A stretch of 9,852 nt of DNA. It comes from Dehalococcoidia bacterium. GTDB taxonomy: Bacteria; Chloroflexota; Dehalococcoidia; UBA3495. Position 1 is the first letter of the stretch, and each line of letters opens with the position of its first letter. Shown piece by piece: positions 5,519 through 9,852 of the stretch. The notes below the pieces were generated by a model. That model made no database searches and was not told where the DNA came from. It saw only the letters and a list, made by a program, of their open reading frames with translations. A program made the translations under genes and the position numbers. The stretch is from the NCBI GenBank assembly GCA_028822675.1, contig JAPKDE010000088.1, positions 1-9,852 on the forward strand, written 5' to 3'.

Positions 5519-7483
5519 TTAGTCGTCTGCGGGTGCAGCGATTGGAGCCTCGTCGGCGGGTTCAACGCGGACATTGGGAATCCACTCCAGCCAGCTTGGC
5601 AAGAACCAGTTCCATTTACCCAGTAGGGTCATGGATGTCGGGACCATTACGCAACGGACGATGGTTGCATCCAGCAGAATGGCCAGACCCAAGCCGAAGC
5701 ACATTTGCTGTAGACCGATGAGTGAACCGGTGAAGAATCCCCAGAACACAGCAACCATGATCAGCGCTGCTCCGGTGATCAACCTACCGGTGGAACGTAT
5801 TCCAAATGCCACTGCTTCGTTAGTGCCCCCGGACTGGTCGTAATGCTCCCGAATTCGGGACAGCAAGAAGCTAATTCCCAAGACGAATGGGAAGACGATC
5901 TTCGCTGACTCAGATGAGATGTTGAAGAACTCAATGTTAAAAGCGGACTCGTCCGTGACATAGATTTCAGTATCTGTGCCGGCGAAAGCCTCTTCCACGT
6001 AGGATTCATTCAGCCTGGTCACCGCGGCGATGGAGAATTCTCCAGAAGTATCCCCAGCCACTGGCACCGCCAGGATGGCGAGAGTACCCGCGTCGGACAC
6101 CTCTAATTCCCTAGGCTCTCCAAAGGCACCTTCGACATCCTCAGCCAGTAGTACTTTCAGACGTTCGATGCCGGCTTGTACCGGCGCTGAGCTGATATCG
6201 CCTCTAATCACTATCTCAGCCGGCGTTACCTCACCAAAGGAGAACTTCTCGTCCAGGACGAGGAATGCCTGCTTAGATTCCAGTTCGTCTGGATAAGTTG
6301 AGATACCGGCAAACCCGGTGTTGATGTTGAAGAACGGGATGATTAGAGCGATGGGCAACCCACCAGTCAATAACAAACTGATAATTGGCTGTGCCATTAC
6401 CATTCGGACTAGTTTGTCCCAGAACCCTTCTTTGCGGTCGGGTTGGAATTCAACTTGTCCCTTGCCAATAAATGGAATTTGCAGGGAATTGACCTTGTCG
6501 CCGATGATTCCCAAAATCGCTGGTAGAAGAGTCATGGCGGCAGCCATTGCGCTCAGCACAACGAAAATAGCTCCCAAGCCGATTGATATGAAAATGTTGA
6601 ACGGTATCAACAACATGCCGACCAGGGCGAGCACAACGGTTATTCCACTGAATACCACGGCCCTACCGGCTGTTGCTCCGGCCTTGCCAATGGCATCAAT
6701 CTTGTCCAATCCCCGTCCGCGTTCCTCCCGATATCGAGAGACCACAAATAGGGAGTAGTCGATTCCTACAGCAAGTCCGATTATCGTGATGATAATGTTG
6801 GTCACAAAGAGTGATAGCTCAAAGAATGTTCCAACTAAAGCGGAGATACCGATGGCCACGATAATTGACACTATGGCCATTACCAGCGGCACCAATGCGG
6901 CTGCAATGGCCCCCAGCACTACAGTTAATATGATGAGGGCAATGGGAACCCCCATCGCCTCGCCCTTTTCCAGGTCCTCTTGGCTCAGTTCTCGGTTGTC
7001 TAAGCCAATGGTCGCCTGTCCAGTTACCTTGATTACAAAGTTACCTGTTTCAGTTGCTGCATACTCGTGGACTACATCAACCACAGCTTCTATATTGTCT
7101 GCGTTTTGGTCGAAATCACCCGCCATAATTAAAGTGATGAGGGTGGAACCACGATCTTCTGATACCAGGAAAGGCAGACTGTTGCTGTAGAAATTGCCCA
7201 GCGATTCCGGGCGGATAATGTCCGGTCCCAATTCGGCGATTTCGGCCGTCAAAGTTTCGAACGCCACTTGGTATTCAGGGTCTTCAACGGTGTATTTCGT
7301 TGACTCGAAAACCACAATTTCATTGGTGCCGATAGGGCCTCTAATCTCATTTTCAATGAGGTCGATGCCCACTTTAACCTCAGAATCATTGGTAAAAACG
7401 AACTTGGTGGTTAATCCATATTCTAGGAAAGATGCGATGAAAAACATACAAGCTGCGGGTACTACGAACCAAATGCCCACCAC
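5519..7483 (-). CDS. MMPL/RND-family transporter, internally deleted and with a nonsense codon near its natural start
   Basis: This is an inner-membrane, proton-driven exporter of the MMPL branch of the RND superfamily; its substrate is unknown. The open frame from GTG 7483 has 654 residues. It shows TM1 (about 1-22), periplasmic porter domain 1, TM2-TM6 (about 178-345) including GLAVGIDYSLFVVSRYREE with the proton-relay DY, TM7 (about 370-395), porter domain 2, and a C-terminal bundle. Two defects are visible. First, the natural frame begins at ATG 7543 behind GGAGG but meets TAA at 7522-7520; it then reads NLARSSASHPWR into the present GTG, which lacks a good ribosome site. Second, TM8 (IVFPFVLGISFLL, to residue 541) runs directly into SRIREHYDQ, which normally follows the second GLSMDY motif, so TM9, TM10 and that DY are missing. 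It is probably non-functional, or an assembly artefact. It is paired with the TetR gene upstream. The stop is TAA. Confidence 0.85.
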   Translation of the reverse strand: MVGIWFVVPAACMFFIASFLEYGLTTKFVFTNDSEVKVGIDLIENEIRGPIGTNEIVVFESTKYTVEDPEYQVAFETLTAEIAELGPDIIRPESLGNFYSNSLPFLVSEDRGSTLITLIMAGDFDQNADNIEAVVDVVHEYAATETGNFVIKVTGQATIGLDNRELSQEDLEKGEAMGVPIALIILTVVLGAIAAALVPLVMAIVSIIVAIGISALVGTFFELSLFVTNIIITIIGLAVGIDYSLFVVSRYREERGRGLDKIDAIGKAGATAGRAVVFSGITVVLALVGMLLIPFNIFISIGLGAIFVVLSAMAAAMTLLPAILGIIGDKVNSLQIPFIGKGQVEFQPDRKEGFWDKLVRMVMAQPIISLLLTGGLPIALIIPFFNINTGFAGISTYPDELESKQAFLVLDEKFSFGEVTPAEIVIRGDISSAPVQAGIERLKVLLAEDVEGAFGEPRELEVSDAGTLAILAVPVAGDTSGEFSIAAVTRLNESYVEEAFAGTDTEIYVTDESAFNIEFFNISSESAKIVFPFVLGISFLLSRIREHYDQSGGTNEAVAFGIRSTGRLITGAALIMVAVFWGFFTGSLIGLQQMCFGLGLAILLDATIVRCVMVPTSMTLLGKWNWFLPSWLEWIPNVRVEPADEAPIAAPADD

Positions 7484-7543
7484 TCGCCAAGGGTGACTAG
7501 CGCTTGATCTCGCTAGATTTTACGTGGATAGATTCAATGCCAT
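7484..7543 (-). pseudogene. Interrupted 5' end of the MMPL transporter gene
   Basis: In frame with the transporter, ATG 7543 begins MALNLST, then TAA (7522-7520), then NLARSSASHPWR leading into VVGIWFVV. A GGAGG Shine-Dalgarno lies 9 bases before the ATG, while the downstream GTG codons at 7483 and 7480 have no clear one. Relatives commonly begin with an LST-x-NLAR-x-S-x-HPWR type N-terminus (recalled), so GAA to TAA at codon 8 is the simplest explanation. Re-initiation at the GTG, 36 bases past the stop, is possible. Confidence 0.7.
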
Positions 7544-7590
7544 GGGTTGTTTCCTCCCGCCGAATTGTTCCCGAACTATATGACTCCGGA

Positions 7591-8214
7591 TTAAGCGACG
7601 TCTGCCGCTTTCTGGTATATCCCTTGAAACATCGCACGCATGACTTTGCCGCACGCTGCGATATCTAATGTGGAATCTAAAGATTTGTGTAACATCAGGC
7701 CGTGGAACGTGCCCATGATGGCGCAAGCCACAACCTTGGCAGATAATTCATCGTGACACTCGCCATCCTGCTGCGCCTGTTCGATGAGATCTGAAATGGC
7801 CTGCCCCAAAGTGTTAAAGATTGCCGTCAGTAGCGCTTCCCTAACTTCATCACTGCGCATGGCCTCAGACCATGACTGGATGTTCATCATGCCAAACTCA
7901 AGGAAGGCGTCGCTGCTCATCATATCCAAACCGTGGTCAATGATGATTCCAACAGTCTCTAGCGGAGCTAACCCCTGCGATTTGGCAACTTGTATCATCT
8001 CCATGATGCCTTCTTGGCATCCCGAGCAGGTTGCGGCGATGATGTGATCCTTGCTGGGAAAATACCGATAGACTGCGCCGGGACTTAAACCGGCCTCTTT
8101 GCAGATGTCCTGGATACTCGTCTGGTGAAACCCCTGCCGGGCAAAACAAGCCCTGGCCGCGTCTAATATCTGTTGGCGGCGGGCTGCTATGTGGGCTTCA
8201 CTTACTTTTGGCAT
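7591..8214 (-). CDS. TetR/AcrR-family transcriptional repressor
   Basis: This is a 207-residue dimeric DNA-binding regulator, most likely controlling itself and the downstream MMPL transporter gene. The N-terminal helix-turn-helix domain is clear: RRQQILDAARACFARQGF (about 12-29), then TSIQDICKEAGLSPGAVYRYFPSKDHII (about 32-59). The C-terminal ligand-binding helices (about 65-200) are typical in length; a CSGC pair near residue 63 and the segment HDELSAKVVACAIMGTFHGLMLHKSL are visible. The ligand is unknown. The gene ends in TAA, 47 bases before the natural transporter start, so the two form an operon. The ATG at 8214 has no Shine-Dalgarno and lies only 6 bases after a TATAAG element, suggesting a leaderless transcript. 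Tandem dyads overlap that promoter. Confidence 0.93.
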   Translation of the reverse strand: MPKVSEAHIAARRQQILDAARACFARQGFHQTSIQDICKEAGLSPGAVYRYFPSKDHIIAATCSGCQEGIMEMIQVAKSQGLAPLETVGIIIDHGLDMMSSDAFLEFGMMNIQSWSEAMRSDEVREALLTAIFNTLGQAISDLIEQAQQDGECHDELSAKVVACAIMGTFHGLMLHKSLDSTLDIAACGKVMRAMFQGIYQKAADVA

Positions 8215-8220
8215 TTGGCA

Positions 8221-8264
8221 CTTATATAAAACGACTATTCGTTTTTAAAAGCGAACAGCCGTTC
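8221..8264 (-). promoter_or_regulatory. tetR promoter with tandem operator-like dyads
   Basis: On the minus strand, TTTAAA (8249-8244), a 17-base spacer and TATAAG (8226-8221) make a reasonable -35/-10 pair, putting transcription start at about the tetR ATG. Two 12-base dyads lie over it: ACGA-CTAT-TCGT (8231-8242), inside the spacer, and GAAC-AGCC-GTTC (8253-8264), just upstream. Together they also form a larger imperfect inverted repeat, with ACGACTATTCG (8231-8241) against CGAACAGCCGT (8252-8262), matching at 9 of 11 positions. This is the usual layout for TetR autorepression. The second dyad also resembles the GAAC-N4-GTTC LexA box of Bacillus-type SOS systems. Confidence 0.55.
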
Positions 8265-8370
8265 ATTGATCTACCTCTTCACATCGCGTGTCAACTTCAG
8301 ATGACAGCATCCTTGAGACCGGTGGTGGCTGTCTGTAAGAAATTGGTTAGAATCTCATGAAACTGACCGG

Positions 8371-8399
8371 CTGACCAACGTCGCCAACCGAAGTAAAAT
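8371..8399 (+). promoter_or_regulatory. Candidate dinB promoter
   Basis: CTGACC (8371-8376), a 17-base spacer and TAAAAT (8394-8399) match the -35 and -10 consensus at 4/6 and 5/6 positions. The predicted start of transcription lies about 50 bases before the dinB start codon. No SOS-type box overlaps it; the nearest GAAC-N4-GTTC dyad is over 100 bases upstream. The remainder of the 8265-8457 stretch shows nothing I can name. Confidence 0.35.
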
Positions 8400-8457
8400 A
8401 AGACGACCCGCCTGAAAATAACCTAGGCAAGTAAAGTACCACTCGAGGTCTTGGCTC

Positions 8458-9579
8458 TTGCGGCATATCATCCACGCTGATCTAGACGCCTTCTACGCTG
8501 CCGTTGAGCAGCTAGACAACCCGGATCTGGCTGGCAAGCCAGTGCTGGTTGGTGGACGCCCGGAGAATAGAGGCGTGGTGGCCACTGCGTCCTACGAAGC
8601 ACGGGTGTTCGGAGTGCACTCGGCCATGCCAATGAAGACCGCCGTGTACCGCTGCCCCAAAGGAATCATAGTCTCGCCCAGATTTGGTCGTTATAAGGAA
8701 AAATCGGGCGAGGTAATGACCATCTTCCGGGACTTAACAGACTTGGTGGAACCCCTATCCATGGACGAGGCCTATCTGGATATAACGGCGGTTGTCGAAG
8801 CGGGCCAAAAACCCTTGGCGATAGCTTTAGATCTCAAGGCCCGTGTGTTTGAAGAGACCGGTTTGGTTGTCTCCGTTGGAGTTGGCACCTGCAAGACCGT
8901 TGCCAAGATTGGTTCAGACTTGGACAAACCAGACGGACTGGTGGTGGTCCAACCCGGAGACGAAACCGAATTCCTAGCACCTTTGGCCGTGAACAAGCTC
9001 TGGGGTATCGGCCCCAAGACCGCAGAACGGCTGAACAAAGAGGGTATTGAGACAATCGGCGATCTGGCAGACCAACCCTTGGCCTGGTTCGCCAAGATGT
9101 TTGGCAAACGGGCCAACAACGTCCGTGACAAGGCTAAGGGAATGGACGATGACGCTGTCCAGATCCATAGCGCCACCAAATCTATTTCTTCTGAAACGAC
9201 CTTTACCAATGACGTTGGTGGGGAAGAAGAACTGCGCGACGTTGTGGAACGAAAAGCCGTTGGAGTGGCCCATCAACTGGAACGCAACAATCTGAAGGGT
9301 CGCACGGTCAAGCTGAAGCTGCGGCTATCAGATTTCACCACGTTCACTCGCCAGGTCACTTTGCCTTACCACACCGACGCCGAAGAGCCGATTAAAGAGG
9401 CAGCCTGGGGGTTGCTGGAAGCAGAGCTGGAGCCGGGCAGAACTTTCCGTCTGATTGGTGTTGGTATGGCCAATTTTGAGGACGAGTCTGAAGAAGAACT
9501 GCCGTCCGAGGAAACAGAACGACAACTCCCGCTATTCACAGACGACGGACTCCCTATCGAAATAACGGAAGAAAGTTAG
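8458..9579 (+). CDS. dinB: DNA polymerase IV (Y-family translesion polymerase)
   Basis: This is a Y-family, error-prone polymerase that extends past lesions and works with the sliding clamp; it has 373 residues, a normal length. Catalytic acidic residues are Asp8 (HADLDAFYAAVEQ), Asp103 and Glu104 (SMDEAYLDI). The steric-gate region is Phe12-Tyr13. SVGVGTCKTVAKIGSDLDKPDG (about 139-160) is the palm/fingers signature, and LWGIGPKTAERL (181-192) is the helix-hairpin-helix of the thumb. The little-finger domain covers about 235-340. The C-terminal QLPLF (356-360) is a beta-clamp-binding motif, so clamp recruitment is intact. The start is a TTG at 8458 with GAGG 9 bases before it. The frame is open upstream only to a TAA at 8419 and has no ATG there, and residue 3 onward aligns with the family N-terminus, so TTG is the best choice. 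It ends in TAG, 21 bases from the convergent cofE gene. It diverges from tetR. Confidence 0.96.
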   Translation: MRHIIHADLDAFYAAVEQLDNPDLAGKPVLVGGRPENRGVVATASYEARVFGVHSAMPMKTAVYRCPKGIIVSPRFGRYKEKSGEVMTIFRDLTDLVEPLSMDEAYLDITAVVEAGQKPLAIALDLKARVFEETGLVVSVGVGTCKTVAKIGSDLDKPDGLVVVQPGDETEFLAPLAVNKLWGIGPKTAERLNKEGIETIGDLADQPLAWFAKMFGKRANNVRDKAKGMDDDAVQIHSATKSISSETTFTNDVGGEEELRDVVERKAVGVAHQLERNNLKGRTVKLKLRLSDFTTFTRQVTLPYHTDAEEPIKEAAWGLLEAELEPGRTFRLIGVGMANFEDESEEELPSEETERQLPLFTDDGLPIEITEES

Positions 9580-9600
9580 CCTGCAGACCGGAAGCGACGC

Positions 9601-9852
9601 TTAACGGAACAAATCCTTCTCTGAGCCACGCAAGATGCGTTGGATGCTGGCGCCTTCCAAGGTTTCATAATCGTAGCCACGGATGATGCTCACCGGCACT
9701 CCGGCTACTTTTCCGCCAACCAGTTCACCTGCTGCGGCCAATTCGTCGGCCACTGCAATCTCTGTGGTGAACATCTCGTGGCCAAAACTGTCCATCTGCC
9801 CCACGTAGCTGTGGATGGGGTCTATCCCAGCAACACCAATGGCGATGTCTGC
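9601..9852 (-). CDS. cofE: Coenzyme F420-0:L-glutamate ligase, C-terminal part (runs off the window)
   Basis: This is the last 83 codons of a gene that begins beyond position 9852. The product adds glutamate to F420-0, using GTP, in the cytoplasmic synthesis of the deazaflavin coenzyme F420. Visible sequence runs ADIAIGVAGIDPIHSYVGQMD, then FGHEMFTTEIAVADELAAA, GELVGGKVAGVPVSIIRG and a short tail ending in DLFR. The GVAGIxP, DxFG and ADELAAAAELV...GVPV-IRG patterns are characteristic of the CofE family. An internal ATG at 9804 is not the start, because the homologous frame stays open to the window edge. The stop is TAA. It is convergent with dinB with only 21 bases between, and no terminator is visible, so its transcript may run antisense into dinB. 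Its presence implies that the host makes F420. Confidence 0.88.
   Translation of the reverse strand, partial: ADIAIGVAGIDPIHSYVGQMDSFGHEMFTTEIAVADELAAAGELVGGKVAGVPVSIIRGYDYETLEGASIQRILRGSEKDLFR

Noticed and set aside
5386..5574. A 62-residue minus-strand open frame after the transporter
   Set aside because: It spans the terminator hairpin and the transporter 3' end in another frame and has no ribosome site or recognisable motif.
7520..7522. TAA in the MMPL gene as a recoded sense codon
   Set aside because: UAA is not a known site for Sec or Pyl insertion in bacteria, and the gene also carries an internal deletion, so a nonsense mutation or base error is more likely.
8253..8264. GAAC-N4-GTTC as the LexA box of dinB
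   Set aside because: It is about 190 bases before the dinB start and over 100 bases from the best dinB promoter, but close to the tetR promoter, so a TetR operator is the simpler reading.
152..9852. General reassignment of UGA (code 4 or 25 type)
   Set aside because: No other gene in the window has an in-frame UGA, and tryptophan and glycine use their normal codons.

Overview
The window looks like part of the chromosome of an uncultured bacterium, most likely a Chloroflexota member of the Dehalococcoidia/SAR202 type. This rests on gene repertoire and sequence style (tandem dienelactone hydrolases, a class III aminotransferase, a TetR–MMPL pair, a coenzyme F420 ligase, moderate G+C, small dispersed palindromes between genes). 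There is no rRNA or marker gene to prove it. No tRNA, rRNA, CRISPR array, IS element or phage gene was seen. No gap between genes exceeds 300 bases; the largest is 8215-8457.

Positions 1-5335 form a same-direction (minus strand) block. In transcription order it holds a glutamate-1-semialdehyde-mutase-like class III aminotransferase (5335-4001), two tandem dienelactone hydrolase paralogues (3899-3189 and 3055-2303), a small beta-sandwich protein (2263-1733), and a thioredoxin-fold plus NHL beta-propeller protein (1636-152). The last gene is the main discovery. Its coding frame runs from a good ATG/Shine-Dalgarno at 1636 but has an in-frame UGA at 1498-1496. That UGA sits where relatives of NHLRC2 have the first cysteine of the redox CxxC motif, giving C-U-I-N-C. 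A compact hairpin just downstream of the UGA has the size, position and loop G of a bacterial SECIS element. I interpret it as an undescribed or little-described selenoprotein that a standard annotation would truncate to a 438-residue protein lacking its active site.

Positions 5459-8264 hold a TetR regulator and MMPL/RND-type transporter operon (minus strand), closed by a strong hairpin terminator at 5459-5500. The transporter gene appears damaged in two ways. It has a TAA at codon 8 of the natural frame, and an in-frame internal deletion that removes TM9, TM10 and the C-terminal DY motif. Upstream of tetR are two tandem dyads over a promoter that would give a nearly leaderless transcript.

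Positions 8458-9579 (plus strand) encode a DNA polymerase IV (DinB) with a C-terminal beta-clamp-binding QLPLF motif. It converges on the 3' end of a cofE-like F420-0:gamma-glutamyl ligase gene, which runs out of the window at 9852.

All nine genes end in TAA or TAG and none in TGA. The only in-frame TGA is the one in the thioredoxin motif, so it is not a genome-wide reassignment visible here.
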